64,000 bases of DNA from UBA7328 sp965247965 (lineage in GTDB: Bacteria; Bacteroidota; Bacteroidia; Chitinophagales; Saprospiraceae), in contig OZ252053.1 of NCBI GenBank assembly GCA_965247965.1, positions 2,046,001-2,110,000 on the forward strand, read 5' to 3'. Below are positions 1 to 9,929 of the stretch, piece after piece (positions within the stretch are counted from its first letter, which is position 1; the number at the start of each line of letters is the position of its first letter). Below the pieces are notes generated by a model, which was not told the origin of the DNA, ran no database searches, and saw only the letters and a program-made list of their open reading frames with translations. The position numbers and the translations under genes are program-made.

Positions 1-3
1 GAA

Positions 4-227
4 CAATAGTTCGTGAAGGATTTCGGCCAAATTCGAAGTGTTAACAGCAGTATCTTAAATTCAAGATTTTCTATAACGCTGATTATCAAGTATTTATGGC
101 CTGCTTATTTGGCAATCCTATTAAAATGCAAGTTTCGGTTCAGACGATACTTTAGTTTTAATAATTTATCCATAATTCTAAGATTGAGTATCAACGAGTT
201 ATGAAATATTTCCTTCACGGACTATTG
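4..227 (+). mobile_element. 224-bp MITE, copy 1
   Basis: The element begins CAATAGTTCGTGAAGGA and ends with the near-perfect inverse TCCTTCACGGACTATTG. Two further copies, at 18036-18259 (inverted) and 26037-26260, look identical over all 224 bp. The same ends bound a transposase-bearing element at 42828-43752. No internal gene is credible: the 63-codon open frame is simply the conserved element read through. Only three bases of left flank are visible, so the 6-bp target duplication seen at other copies cannot be checked here. The right end supplies the ATG of the following VanZ-like frame. Confidence 0.9.
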
Positions 228-743
228 GAGAAGCGACTTAGGTTTTATACATTTCTTGTATTGGTTGCAATTATTTCGACTCTCATTTTCGGCGGGGGAC
301 TGGTCCCAACAATGGATCAAGACCTACAAGGTGCTCTCTTTTTTTACACTATGATAGCTATTGCAGCAACTGTCATATTACACGGTCTAATAACTCGACC
401 AGGAAAAGCTGAAATTACAATTTGGCTGGGCCTTTCTGCAGTCTACATCATGTTGTATGCAAGATTAGGATTTGCAGAAAGATCCCATCTTTTTGAATAT
501 AGTATATTGGCAATTTTCATACACAAAGCACTTATTGAAAGAGTAATACAAGGCAAAAAAATTCCTAAACCTGCTCTAGTCGCTTTTCTGACTGCTTTTG
601 CAATAGGAGTGCTTGATGAATTTATCCAATTATTTCTTCCTTGTAGAGTATTCGACCCCATTGATATTTTATTTAACGGTTTTGCAGCATTTATGGCTAT
701 CGGAGCGAGCATGGTAATTCTATGGGTGCGAAAAATGTTTTAA
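201..743 (+). CDS. VanZ-like membrane protein, 5' end altered by the MITE
   Basis: A 180-aa integral membrane protein with about five hydrophobic segments. The ERSHLFEYSILA stretch near residues 92-103 and GVLDEFIQLFLP near 137-148 followed by FDPIDILFNG are typical of the VanZ family. That family is linked to teicoplanin resistance in enterococci but is mostly of unknown role. The first eight or nine codons (MKYFLHGLL) are encoded by the right end of the MITE, so the native start was probably lost or replaced and the MITE now donates the ATG. Family length is normal. Whether it is expressed is unknown. Annotation as VanZ-like is fairly sure; function is not. Confidence 0.75.
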   Translation: MKYFLHGLLEKRLRFYTFLVLVAIISTLIFGGGLVPTMDQDLQGALFFYTMIAIAATVILHGLITRPGKAEITIWLGLSAVYIMLYARLGFAERSHLFEYSILAIFIHKALIERVIQGKKIPKPALVAFLTAFAIGVLDEFIQLFLPCRVFDPIDILFNGFAAFMAIGASMVILWVRKMF

Positions 744-769
744 TTTGTAAAACAGCACACAATAAACCT

Positions 770-791
770 AAACTGCATTAAAACGCAGTTT
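770..791. terminator. short hairpin after the VanZ-like gene
   Basis: AAACTGC and GCAGTTT face each other across an eight-base loop, 27 bases after the VanZ-like stop codon. There is no clear T tract, so it is only a possible terminator. Confidence 0.3.
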
Positions 792-866
792 AGCCAAACC
801 GCTGTCATCAATACAAACAAAAAGTACCAATATGGGAACTATTGTCTATATTTGTTCGTAAAACAA

Positions 867-974
867 TTGCGAGTATTTGCAAAAAAGATATTGAGAGATT
901 TTTGGCAAAAGTATCCCTATTCTGAACAGCAGCTCAAATCATGGTTTCAAGAAGCTCTTGACTTTGACACTTAA
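867..974 (+). pseudogene. HigB-type toxin, N-terminal fragment
   Basis: The frame starting with TTG at 867 reads LRVFAKKILRDFWQKY followed by SEQQLKSWFQEA, the characteristic N-terminus of HigB-type mRNA interferases. After about 32 residues the frame enters the terminal repeat of the IS that begins at 963 and stops. The catalytic C-terminal half and any HigA antitoxin are missing, so this is a dead remnant. The initiation codon would be TTG where the family normally has ATG. Too short to have been called as a gene. Confidence 0.7.
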
Positions 975-2864
975 TTTTGCTGGTGATCTGATTTTCAGAC
1001 AGTTACGGGATTGACATGTTGCAAATTGCCACTACGGCATTGGGTTTGGACGAATGTGCGGTAAGGAGGCTTGGCGAACTATTGTATGAGTTCAATATTT
1101 TTAAGCGGAGCAATATTTAATGCTCGAAGGATTTTTGCTCCGTATTGTCCATTGGCGCCTTTTACATAAAATTTGTGATCCTCCAGTTTCATTTGAGATA
1201 CCTGGAGTTGATTGAGTTCATCTTTTATTTTTTCAGGACTTATTTCGATTTCCTTACTTCGTAGAGTTTCTTCCAGAGCTCTTTCCATTGCAAAGGAAAT
1301 GAAGCACACTACAAAGTGGCCTTTTATTCTATTGGGTGTCCAATGGAATATCGGTCGTGTTTTCATAGTTGTTTTTAGAATGCGAAAGCTTTCTTCTATG
1401 CGCCATAGATTGTGGTAGGCTTTCATAATAGCAAATTCACTCATGTCTTTGCGGCTTGACTCAATACCATAATATCCGTCCCACTTGCTATCTTCTTTGA
1501 TTCGTTCTTCATCCAGAGTAGGTGGTGTCTTGTTCTCATATTCTATTTTGACGTACCTCTTTGCACCCTTTTTACTGCTGGGCACCTGGCCTTGGTCGAC
1601 CATGGCTTCGGCCTTTTCGACTTGTCTTTTTCTGTCTTTTTGATCTTTTACCGCTCGTTGTTTTGACCAACTTATTATGAGTTTATCTTTCCATTCATGT
1701 TGTTGACCTTGTTCGTCTTTATAGGATACCTCCAGATCCACAGATTTATATCTGAACAATACTTCTGCTGTGTCTTTGTCCACTTCATGATTATGGTAAC
1801 CCTCATTAGCCCATACCTGATCCTGTATAGGTTTGGCTTGGACTTTTAGTTTTGAACTCACAATGTATTCATATCCTGCTTGTCTGATGAGGTGAAAGTT
1901 GTTTTTACTATTCAGCCCCTTATCGGCTACTATGACAACTTGATTGATGTTGAACCGATCTTTGAGTATGTTCAACGCATCGATCATCGTCTTGCCATCT
2001 GATGTATTTCCTGGGAATAATTCATAACCTATAGGGCGACCTTGCTGATCGGTAAACAATCCCATCACTACCTGCACCTCGTTGAACTTTCCATTTTTAC
2101 TGAACCCAAAGTCTTTTAACTCGTCAGGCCTCACACTCTCAAAATGAAAAGTGGTTACATCATAGAAGGCTACATCTATAGTTGAGTTAAACAGATCGCA
2201 ATATCTTTTGAACATACCTTGTTCTATTTCCTCCTTATGAGTAGCTAACCAGTCGAGGTTTCTGTAGAGTTGATGAAGTTCAATATTGCTGTCCATTCCC
2301 TTGAATTCAATTTGATCCTGGTAGGCTCTTAATTTTGATTTGCACCGCAATAGTCTATGTATTGCCATATAAAAAGTAACCCTACTCAGGGAAAAGCCAA
2401 GCCTTCTATGCTTTGCTCCTACCTTATCAAGAATTGTAGCAAGGCCTAATTTTTCCCAAATCTTTTCATAAACCACATGACCATAACAAAGTCTTTTAAC
2501 CTCTTTCATGTCCGAAATGCTATTGGCATCCATTCCCGACAAGGTCAAGAGTTTACGGCCAATGGTTTCAAGGGTGCGATCTTGTCGTAAGACATCCAAC
2601 CTGCCTAGGTGAAGAAGGACTTTGTGCTTGACTTTGCCGTCCATGCGATAGGACTCGACTATTTGAAGGTAGGTGTGATTTCTGGATTTAGTAGTTTTAA
2701 TGAACATGTAGTAAATATACTACATATATGTTATAAACACCTAATATATAGGAATTTATATTCAATTTGTTGCCACCACGTTTTTATCAAAAATCTACAT
2801 TTCTACCCCTAAAATCCCTATTCTATGGGCATCTTGTGAAAATCCAAGGCCGTTAAGTGTCAAA
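963..2864 (-). mobile_element. IS1634-type insertion sequence
   Basis: A perfect 12-bp inverted repeat TTTGACACTTAA lies at 963-974 and, inverted, at 2853-2864. It brackets one transposase gene, for a total of 1902 bp. The six bases outside each end differ (CTTGAC versus CTCAGG), so there is no target duplication. The two flanks belong to unrelated genes (higB and a nucleotide cyclase), both truncated exactly at the IS. This is the signature of a deletion or recombination at the element. Confidence 0.85.
1079..2707 (-). CDS. IS1634 family DDE transposase
   Basis: A 542-aa full-length transposase of the IS1634 group. The N-terminus has the usual VKHKVLLHLGRLD-type segment, then VAFYDVTTFHFE near residue 180 carries the first catalytic Asp, VVIVADKGLNSK near 260 the second, and YHNLWRIEESFRILKTTM near 433 the catalytic Glu region. 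The frame is uninterrupted, so the element may be active. It fills almost all of the 963-2864 IS, ending 104 bp from the left terminal repeat. Confidence 0.92.
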   Translation of the reverse strand: MFIKTTKSRNHTYLQIVESYRMDGKVKHKVLLHLGRLDVLRQDRTLETIGRKLLTLSGMDANSISDMKEVKRLCYGHVVYEKIWEKLGLATILDKVGAKHRRLGFSLSRVTFYMAIHRLLRCKSKLRAYQDQIEFKGMDSNIELHQLYRNLDWLATHKEEIEQGMFKRYCDLFNSTIDVAFYDVTTFHFESVRPDELKDFGFSKNGKFNEVQVVMGLFTDQQGRPIGYELFPGNTSDGKTMIDALNILKDRFNINQVVIVADKGLNSKNNFHLIRQAGYEYIVSSKLKVQAKPIQDQVWANEGYHNHEVDKDTAEVLFRYKSVDLEVSYKDEQGQQHEWKDKLIISWSKQRAVKDQKDRKRQVEKAEAMVDQGQVPSSKKGAKRYVKIEYENKTPPTLDEERIKEDSKWDGYYGIESSRKDMSEFAIMKAYHNLWRIEESFRILKTTMKTRPIFHWTPNRIKGHFVVCFISFAMERALEETLRSKEIEISPEKIKDELNQLQVSQMKLEDHKFYVKGANGQYGAKILRALNIAPLKNIELIQ

Positions 2865-2865
2865 C

Positions 2866-4118
2866 TCAGGATTGACGGTTTTTTCCAAATTTACGAGTCG
2901 CAGTTACCTCTTCTATGGCCAACGCAGCATTTATCGCATTTACGGCGTGATCAGGATCATTAAGGGGGACATTGAACAAAGCAAAAACAGCATCTCCAAC
3001 AAATTCATTAACGACTCCTTTATGTTTTTGAATAATATCTACAATAGCAGAAAAATACTCGTTCAACATAGTGACAACTTCTTTGGGCGTCAATTCTTCA
3101 GACATAGTTGCATAATTCGCAATATCCGTTACCAAAATCGTGCATGAGCGAACTTCTCCCTCTAAATTTATTTTCTTGTCGAGAATTGCGGTTACTACAT
3201 CTTTGGGAACGTACTTCCCAAAGGTATCTCTGATCAATTCTCGTTCTCTTAATCCTTTCACCATTTCATTAAATTCTTGCGTTAATACCCCAATTTCATC
3301 GTCTGTAATGACTGCGGCCTGGGTGGAATAATTCCCTTCACGTACCTTGTTGATCTCTTTTAGAAGTGAATAAATGGGTTTGGTGAAGGAGCGAGTTATA
3401 AAGACCACTGCAAATATCATCCCAACCCAAACTACAAACCGATCCACTAATACGGTTTCCAGCGGATTGAAACTCATGAACTGGGCATATTGATCTTCTG
3501 TACTTGAAAAGATAGTTAAATCCTTTATAATAAGAAGGGTCGGAAAAAAAACAAGGATCAAAAAGACAAATAATAAAGTCAGCCCTACTCTCTTTTTCCC
3601 TGCCGGATAAAGGATTTGAAAATGTAAAAATGCTTTTGCTTTGAGATCAAGGTTGAAATCATTAATTAAAAAATAGGTGATAAAGGAAGGAAAGACGGCA
3701 TGAAAAAAAATATTGATGGAATATAGGAAAACCATACCATTGGTGGTACTTTATCTGGAGAAAAACCGTGACTTTCGATACCCGTTGGGAACCAAAAAAA
3801 GGCCAAAAGGACAAGAGCAACATAAAAGCTACCGAGAAAAAATATCCAACCCGTTGAGTACCAGGTCAGGCGATTAATCCGCTGGGCGGCATCCCGCTTT
3901 TTAGCCTGTTCAGTATCCCCATCCTGAATAAATATATGGTCGATGGGCTTATAGAGGAAATAAGCTCCAAGAAAGTTTATTAGTCCAAAAAGGACAAAAT
4001 GGCCTAAAGCTGTCACTAAAAATATCTCTGTCGATTGGTGTACAACGAAGTAGACACATTCAAATGCTAAGATCAACGGAAACAGACTTAACATCGACAG
4101 ATAATATCTTTTTTTCAT
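2866..4118 (-). pseudogene. membrane adenylate/guanylate cyclase (class III), broken
   Basis: Two overlapping frames give one protein: an N-terminal membrane part (150 codons from 4118), then a further membrane segment, a HAMP-like linker, and a class III cyclase domain with TILVTDIANYATMSE (metal-binding Asp) and NEFVGDAVFALFN. The frames meet at an A8 run at 3703-3710, where a one-base change restores continuity. The cyclase domain stops about halfway, at the IS boundary (2864), and lacks the GIxxG and IGDxVN segments that follow in the family. It is therefore broken twice, by a homopolymer frameshift and by loss of the 3' end next to the IS. Confidence 0.82.
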
Positions 4119-4161
4119 AAGCTCCTACTAGTTAAAGGTTTTTCAGCATATCTTCAATTTG

Positions 4162-5187
4162 TTAATCCCGATAACTATTGGGTTCATCATGCCCCACAGT
4201 GATAACCACATTTCCCGCCTTCTGTCCCGTTTCCACGTACCGATGTGCCTCCACTATTTCTTCCAGGGGATAGAGCTTGTCGATCACCGCTTTTAGATGC
4301 CCCGCCTCGATCAACTCTTTGAGGTTATTCAAAGCTTCCAAACGATAGCCTGCCCAACTGCTGATCACTTTTTTGCCCGTCCCGCTGAAGGTGGGGTGGC
4401 CAAACATGGAAACGAATAACCCTCGAATCATGTCGCGAAGAGGTGGATTGCCCAAAAGATAACGCCCTTTGGGTTTGAGGCATTTTAAGCTGCGTGAAAA
4501 AGAACTCTTTCCAACCGAATCAAAAATCACGTCGAAGGTCTCACCATTAATAGTAAAATCTTCTTCCTCGTAATCAATGAGGTGATCAGCACCAATCGAC
4601 CGAAGCATGTCCAGTTTCTGTGTGCTATCTACGACCGTCACTTCGGCCCCAAAGTATTTTGCGAGTTGTACTGCAACGGTACCGATACCTCCACCTGCTC
4701 CATTGATGAGCACTTTTTCACCACTTTTTATATTTGCCTTTCTCATGAAATGCAAGGCATTCAAGCCGCCGACTGGAACGGTTGCAGCTTCTTCATAATT
4801 CATATTTTTGGGTTTCAGAGTTATCGGATAGTTACTCCGCAGACATACATATTGAGCATAAGCGCCGCCACTCATGTCAGTAGGCCCGAATACCTGGTCT
4901 CCTTGCTTAAATCGTTTTACCTCTTTGCCCACTGCTTCAATTTCCCCAGCGAATTCCTGGCCCAGTATTCTTTTACCCTTTCTTGGTTTGAGGACACCAT
5001 ATATCAAACGCAACGGAATCCACAACCAAATCGGGAGGTCAAAACTTCGAATTCCGCAATCCCCTGCGAACACGGTTGCTGCGTATATTTTAATCAGGAC
5101 TTCATTGTCTTTTGGTGTTGGTTTTTCCACCTCTTGAAGTTGGAGTACATCGGGTGGGCCGTATTTTGTCCAAATGATTGCTTTCAT
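4162..5187 (-). CDS. MDR superfamily NAD(P)-dependent oxidoreductase
   Basis: A 341-aa medium-chain dehydrogenase/reductase of the zinc-independent quinone oxidoreductase kind. It opens with KAIIWTKYGPPDVLQL and has a GQEFAGEIEAVG segment near residue 77. The nucleotide-binding loop is VLINGAGGGIGTVAVQLAKY near 160, followed by GADHLIDY. No zinc-ligand pattern is apparent. It is likely cytoplasmic; the substrate cannot be told from sequence. A clear paralogue lies at 15078-16076. It starts 24 bp after the broken secreted dehydrogenase gene and may once have been cotranscribed with it. Confidence 0.85.
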   Translation of the reverse strand: MKAIIWTKYGPPDVLQLQEVEKPTPKDNEVLIKIYAATVFAGDCGIRSFDLPIWLWIPLRLIYGVLKPRKGKRILGQEFAGEIEAVGKEVKRFKQGDQVFGPTDMSGGAYAQYVCLRSNYPITLKPKNMNYEEAATVPVGGLNALHFMRKANIKSGEKVLINGAGGGIGTVAVQLAKYFGAEVTVVDSTQKLDMLRSIGADHLIDYEEEDFTINGETFDVIFDSVGKSSFSRSLKCLKPKGRYLLGNPPLRDMIRGLFVSMFGHPTFSGTGKKVISSWAGYRLEALNNLKELIEAGHLKAVIDKLYPLEEIVEAHRYVETGQKAGNVVITVGHDEPNSYRD

Positions 5188-5211
5188 TGAATATTTTGGC
5201 GTTTTTCTAAT

Positions 5212-8031
5212 TTACTGAGAATCTATTTTTTGGTCAAAAAACTCAATTTCCATGATCGTCATCATGATTTCGTTAGCCTTAGCTTCATGGTTATTAAACA
5301 CAAAATAGACATCATGCACTCCACTGACTGGTTCTACTATTATGGTCATTTTTTGTGAGCCTCGCCGTCTTTGTGCTTTTATTTCTTCTAAATTATGTGC
5401 TTTTTGACTATTGTCAATAGCTATTCCAGGCGGCGTTTTCTGAAGTACTTCTTCGCTTCGCCCTATTAATTTACCATCTGGACTGTCCAACCGTACTTCG
5501 ATGAAGCCACCCGTTGCATTTACTCTTGGGTTCGTCTGTACAAATACGTCTATCTGTCGGACGCCTGTCATGTCAAGGGAATTGTAAGCAATATAGGAAC
5601 GAGGAGCCAACACATAAAAACTTGTTTCTGATGTTGTGAGCAATTGCGAATTCTCTTTGCGATCAGCCAATTGTGGAAAAACGACCGGACTCCGCAATAC
5701 AATAAACGCTTCGCTTGTTAAAGGTTTCAAACCATTTGCCCCTTTGTCTTGATAGGCAGCACGTAACAAATAATTTCCTTGACCATCTTCTCCGGTGGGT
5801 AAGGTGGGCTGCAAGGTTCCAATAAGCGGAAGCCGCTCTTTGGCTAGTTTTTCGTCACGGAAAGTAAGAATAAATCGAACCATGCGCTCGGCCTGTACGG
5901 CGTTCAATTGCGGATGTGCCGCCATGGTGTGCTCGCCCCAAATGCCGCTACTTCCATAAATGATGCTTTCTGCCAACAAGGTTCGGTTCGTAGATGTATC
6001 CCTGTATTTTTTTGATACATCAGTATAACTTGGACCTATGGACTTGGCGTCGTATTGATGACACGAACGGCAATCATTGTCTTCGATTAAGTTTTTACCA
6101 ATTGCATCAATTGCTAGTAATTCTGTTCCACTTTGATTTTGAGCAACTTGAACGGGATCGAAACCACCAGGAATGTAATCAAAGGTAATAGCTACTTTTT
6201 CGCGTTGAATGCGCCCGTCAGCAGAGCTGCCATCTTCTTTATCATTTATCGAAATGGAATAAGGCAATTTAGAATCTCCGAAATAAAAACTTCGATTGGC
6301 CTCTTTGAGGTCAATTTCTATTTGCGGAGGTTGGTTACCAACCACGATATCAAAAGCAACTTGATCACTTGCGTCTTTGCTATCCGTTACTGTGAGTTGT
6401 ACCTCATAAATACCTGGCTGCTCAAATCGCATCGCCGGATGAGGATCGCGGAAAGTTTGGCTTATTCCGTTATTCGACACAATCTCCCAGTGAAAAAGTA
6501 AAGCTTCCTTATCGTAGGAATCATAATCCATCGTCCCCTCCGACGAAAACTGAAAATTCAAGGGAACCGCTCCCGCTTTTTTGTCCGCTGTAGCCCGAAC
6601 GATCGGTTTTCTATTGCCTGCATTGTACTCTATCTTCACCAATTGGGCATTAGAATTTGGTTTAAACCACGTATCTCCATATTCCAAAATATAGAGATCC
6701 CCGCTTGGTCCAAAATCCATATCAATGGCTCAATTGAAGCGTTCATTGGGCTTAAAAGGTTCCATCCCCTTATAGTTGCCCGGATCATCCAAAGTGACTG
6801 CCATCAGCCAATTTCTCATAAAATCGATAATGAACCATTTGCCTTCATAGTATTCGGGAAAGACCCTGGCAGTATCACTGAAATCTGCTTTTCGGAAAAT
6901 CGGACCACCTGTTGCACTCCGTGCACCGCTCCCCAACAAAGGGAACTCCTCAGAGAGCCCATAAGCATACCAGATCAAGGCGGGGACAGGGGGTGGCAAT
7001 TCTCGTAATCCTGTATTATTGGCAGATTCATTAATGGGGTTCTTCAAGTCAAAATAAGCGCCACAGCAAGTATCCGGTGGATAATAACCTCTGTACGCCA
7101 GATTATTCGCTACGAAATAAGGCCAGCCATAATTACCAGGCCCTTTCGCCTGGTTAAATTCGTCATAGCCTCGTGGACCTCGATCAGAATCATTCACTGC
7201 ATCGGGCCCAACCTCGCCCCAATACAGATAGCCTGTTTTGCTGTCTATCGAAGGCCGCCAAGGATTCCGATGTCCCATCGTATAAATTTCAGGTTGTGTT
7301 TTAGGCGTTCCTACAGGGTACAAATTGCCTTCAGGAATGGTGTAGCTGCCATCATCTTCAGGACGAATCCGCAGAATCTTACCGCGCAAATCATTGGTAC
7401 TGGAAGGGCCTCTTTGGTCATCGTGATTTTCATAACCCGGTCGATCGTCAAAATTAGAAGCACTTCCTCGTGGATTTTTGGTATTGTTACCAGTCGTAAG
7501 ATATAAATTGCCCTGTTGATCAAAGACCATTCCGCCACCCGTATGGCAGCATTCTTCCCTTTGAGTTGGTATTTCCAGCAGTATTTTTTTTGAAGAATCG
7601 ATCAATTGTCTGTCTTTCAATTCCCAACGAGCAATCACGTGTTTGGGAAGATCCGGGTCGGCATAGTACATAAAAATCCAATTGTTACTCGAGAAATCAG
7701 GATGAGCGACAACGCCCATTAATCCCTCTTCGGCATCCTCAATTCTACCTGCTTTGTTTTTGTATAATGTATTGACGGGAATTGTGCCAGCCAAAGTCAC
7801 CGCCCCTTTTATTTCGTCGAAAATTTTAACAGAGCCTTCCCTTTCGACAATCAAGACTTGTTCATTGGGCAAGAAGGTCATTCCCATGGGCTCATCCATG
7901 CCGTGGGTCAATATGATTCTGGTAAAGCGGTTATCCTCAGGTTTTTTTGCCTCAGTTGGGTCTTCATTCATCGTGCACGCTGCCAAGAACAATAGGAGTA
8001 AGAAGATGGAATTGATCAATTTTGATTGCAT
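5212..8031 (-). pseudogene. secreted sugar-dehydrogenase-like propeller with PKD and cytochrome c domains, in-frame TGA
   Basis: One continuous frame is cut by a single TGA at 6730-6732, between NERFN and AIDMDFGPSG. The start at 8031 is chosen because it gives a lipoprotein signal ending LLFLAAC. Then come a PQQ-glucose-dehydrogenase-type propeller (ECCHTGGGM, GHRNPWRPS, GPGNYGWPYF), a PKD-like domain, a cytochrome c domain with the haem motif CRSCH and a later HTMAAHP, and a C-terminal carbohydrate-binding-like region. The intact protein would be about 940 residues, exported, and feed electrons from a sugar substrate to the haem. The stop separates the last propeller blade from the rest. 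Confidence 0.85.
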
Positions 8032-8068
8032 CAGGTCGTGATTTCTAATACTACACTGTGCCAAGGTA

Positions 8069-8386
8069 GGTATGTTACCGGAGGAAACACCGAATATTGA
8101 TCGATTCGCCAGAGAAGGCGTGAAATTTACCAATGCATACGCGGCCTGCCATGATTGTTCGCCTACACGGGCGAGCATATTCACGGGCAAATATCCGGCG
8201 TAGCTTCATTTGACCGAATGGCTGCCCGGACGACGGGAGTTTCCATTTCAGAAACTTTTGAATGCAGAGTTCAACCAACATCTGCAGTATGAAGAAACTA
8301 CCATTGCTGAGGTGCTGAAAGAAGAGGGATACAGTACGGCCATCTACGGCAAATGGCATTGCATCGTGTATCGGGCGACTTCTTGA
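8069..8386 (+). pseudogene. sulfatase, N-terminal remnant
   Basis: The plus strand reads TPNIDRFAREGVKFTNAYAA and then CSPTRAS, the Cys-x-Pro-x-Arg site whose Cys becomes formylglycine in type I sulfatases. After GKYPA a TAG at 8201-8203 replaces the expected residue, but the frame continues with LHLTEWLPGR and ends YGKWH, the next conserved sulfatase motif. Homology stops at about 8370. The first residues (metal-binding DDxG) and the whole C-terminal two thirds are absent. Confidence 0.82.
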
Positions 8387-8431
8387 TATTTAGATTTCTC
8401 TGCGTCTTCAACGGGTACCCATTCGTCATTT

Positions 8432-8596
8432 TCATAAGACTGGTTGTTGCATCTCCCAGAACAATAAGCTTGTCTAAAAAAAAACATTCGCGAATATGCT
8501 GACGACAAAAATCAACAGGTAACCTATTCCTGCGATTCTGGCAGCTCGTCTCAACGATATATCGAAAATGTCCGATGAATCAGTTGTTGGATTCAT
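8432..8596 (-). pseudogene. DUF4386-type membrane protein, N-terminal remnant
   Basis: From an ATG at 8594-8596 the minus strand reads ISLRRAARIAGIGYLLIFVV and then SIFANVFF. After a one-base shift in an A9 run (8475-8483) it continues LDKLIVLGDATTS, which is the typical start of DUF4386 family proteins. The remaining five or six membrane segments are gone; the sulfatase remnant abuts. The start overlaps the end of the preceding membrane gene (8580-9155), suggesting the two were once coupled in translation. Confidence 0.6.
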
Positions 8597-9155
8597 TGTT
8601 TTTGTTGCTCAATGTTTTAATTCCAAATGCTATCGAAGTGATAATTAATGCAATAAAATATATCGTTGTTGTCATACTTTTCATAATTGTGAAAATATTG
8701 GTCGCGGCCATAGAGATTTGAGATAAGTCCGGATAACTAGTAAGCATAGTGACAAGTCCTAAATTCTCCATATAGTCTGCTAATCCGGCAATCAATGGCA
8801 GTAAGCACAAATAGAAACAGACAGAATTCAATTTATTGAGCTTTTTCAAAAAGTAAGCAATCAACAAACAATAACCAATTCCAAACAGAAATGGATAGAT
8901 CATGTCAATTGGAATTTGGTTGTATAAGTAAATATCTCGTCCGTTTTCACCCAAAGTTTCAAAGAGAGAGTTTATGTATTCCGGACTGTATCCAAAAGGC
9001 ATCATATCCAATAACTTCATTCCATTTGAAAACATCATTGTTTTTGGAATCGTTATTATCAACATTACAGCATAAACAAGATTTGCGAGTATAAAAAGCA
9101 GTAAAACTTTTTTACCGGTTGAATTTCTATTTATTATGTCTTTTATTCTTTTCAT
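8580..9155 (-). CDS. integral membrane protein of unknown function
   Basis: A 191-aa protein with about five hydrophobic segments: one near residues 17-36, others near 81-103, 112-124 and 137-144, and a last one near 160-175. It has a basic N-terminus and a polar Asn-rich tail. I do not recognise the family. It is the first gene of what looks like a two-gene unit with the DUF4386 remnant that overlaps its end. No signal peptide or catalytic motif is visible. Confidence 0.65.
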   Translation of the reverse strand: MKRIKDIINRNSTGKKVLLLFILANLVYAVMLIITIPKTMMFSNGMKLLDMMPFGYSPEYINSLFETLGENGRDIYLYNQIPIDMIYPFLFGIGYCLLIAYFLKKLNKLNSVCFYLCLLPLIAGLADYMENLGLVTMLTSYPDLSQISMAATNIFTIMKSMTTTIYFIALIITSIAFGIKTLSNKNNESNN

Positions 9156-9250
9156 TATTTAGTTTTTTGATTTGATGAGTCCACCCCAAAAAACCAATTT
9201 GTTAAACCTGCTCGACTGCGTCAGTAGGCAGGTCTCAAAGATAGCAACGG

Positions 9251-9862
9251 CTAGCGGAGAGACACGATTATTCCAAACGTAAAGAAGTTCGGTATATCAT
9301 TATCAAATACGTTATCCCCGGGAGAAAACAAGTGTCCTCGCATCTCGAGGCCGATTCCGACCGGCCCGGCCACCCGTCCCAAATCGAGGCCTATACCTGC
9401 ATTTATTCCCGGGCCGCGATGAGATAAATTTGCTGTGATATCGGGAGAGTCCGGTACAGCACCACCGGCCTCATTGCGAACGTTGACATTCCAGTTTCCA
9501 CGGAAGTGATACAAGCCGATGCCGACGACAAAGTATGGTTTTGGGTTTTTAGTTCGTATTGCCCAGCGCGTTGACGCGGAAGCCCATGACAGATTATATT
9601 CCCAGTTCCTTGTGTAGATGTGGTCCTCCTGATAGAATGTACTAAACTGCCTCTCCTTTTCATTGCCCGTTGTTCCGTAGTGGTGTCCCACCTCCAATCC
9701 AAAGGCGAATTTCTGACTTACGGATAGAAAAACTCCCGCTCCAATCGTTGCATTTGCCCCTTCTTGTGCATAAGGTCGAAAGCCGGGATCGGTGGCGTAG
9801 CCAGCCGACAGGTAGCCGGAGAAGTTGGGCTGCGCAACGAGTGGCGCCTGGAAATCGATCAT
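9251..9862 (-). CDS. outer-membrane beta-barrel-like protein
   Basis: A 203-aa protein with alternating hydrophobic/polar strands rich in Gly and aromatic residues (FAFGLEVGHHYG, PYFVVGIGLYHF, GPGINAGIGLDLG). It ends in FTFGIIVSLR, a typical barrel terminal strand. The called start gives no signal peptide, so the 5' end is either misplaced or lost; MIDFQAPLVAQ may already be the mature N-terminus. It precedes a 190-bp region with no gene that contains a weak GCCTGC-type inverted repeat. Confidence 0.6.
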   Translation of the reverse strand: MIDFQAPLVAQPNFSGYLSAGYATDPGFRPYAQEGANATIGAGVFLSVSQKFAFGLEVGHHYGTTGNEKERQFSTFYQEDHIYTRNWEYNLSWASASTRWAIRTKNPKPYFVVGIGLYHFRGNWNVNVRNEAGGAVPDSPDITANLSHRGPGINAGIGLDLGRVAGPVGIGLEMRGHLFSPGDNVFDNDIPNFFTFGIIVSLR

Positions 9863-9929
9863 GGCGGCAAGAGTAACCCAAAAACTCCTTTTAATAGAAT
9901 AGAGAATTTGATCATATATTAATAATTGT

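Noticed and set aside
13..204. 63-codon open frame repeated identically at three places
   Set aside because: It is the interior of the 224-bp MITE. The frame is conserved because the DNA copies are identical, and it has no start context or homology.
4582..5190. Long plus-strand open frame opposite the MDR gene
   Set aside because: It is a shadow of the minus-strand oxidoreductase, with no homology or signal features.
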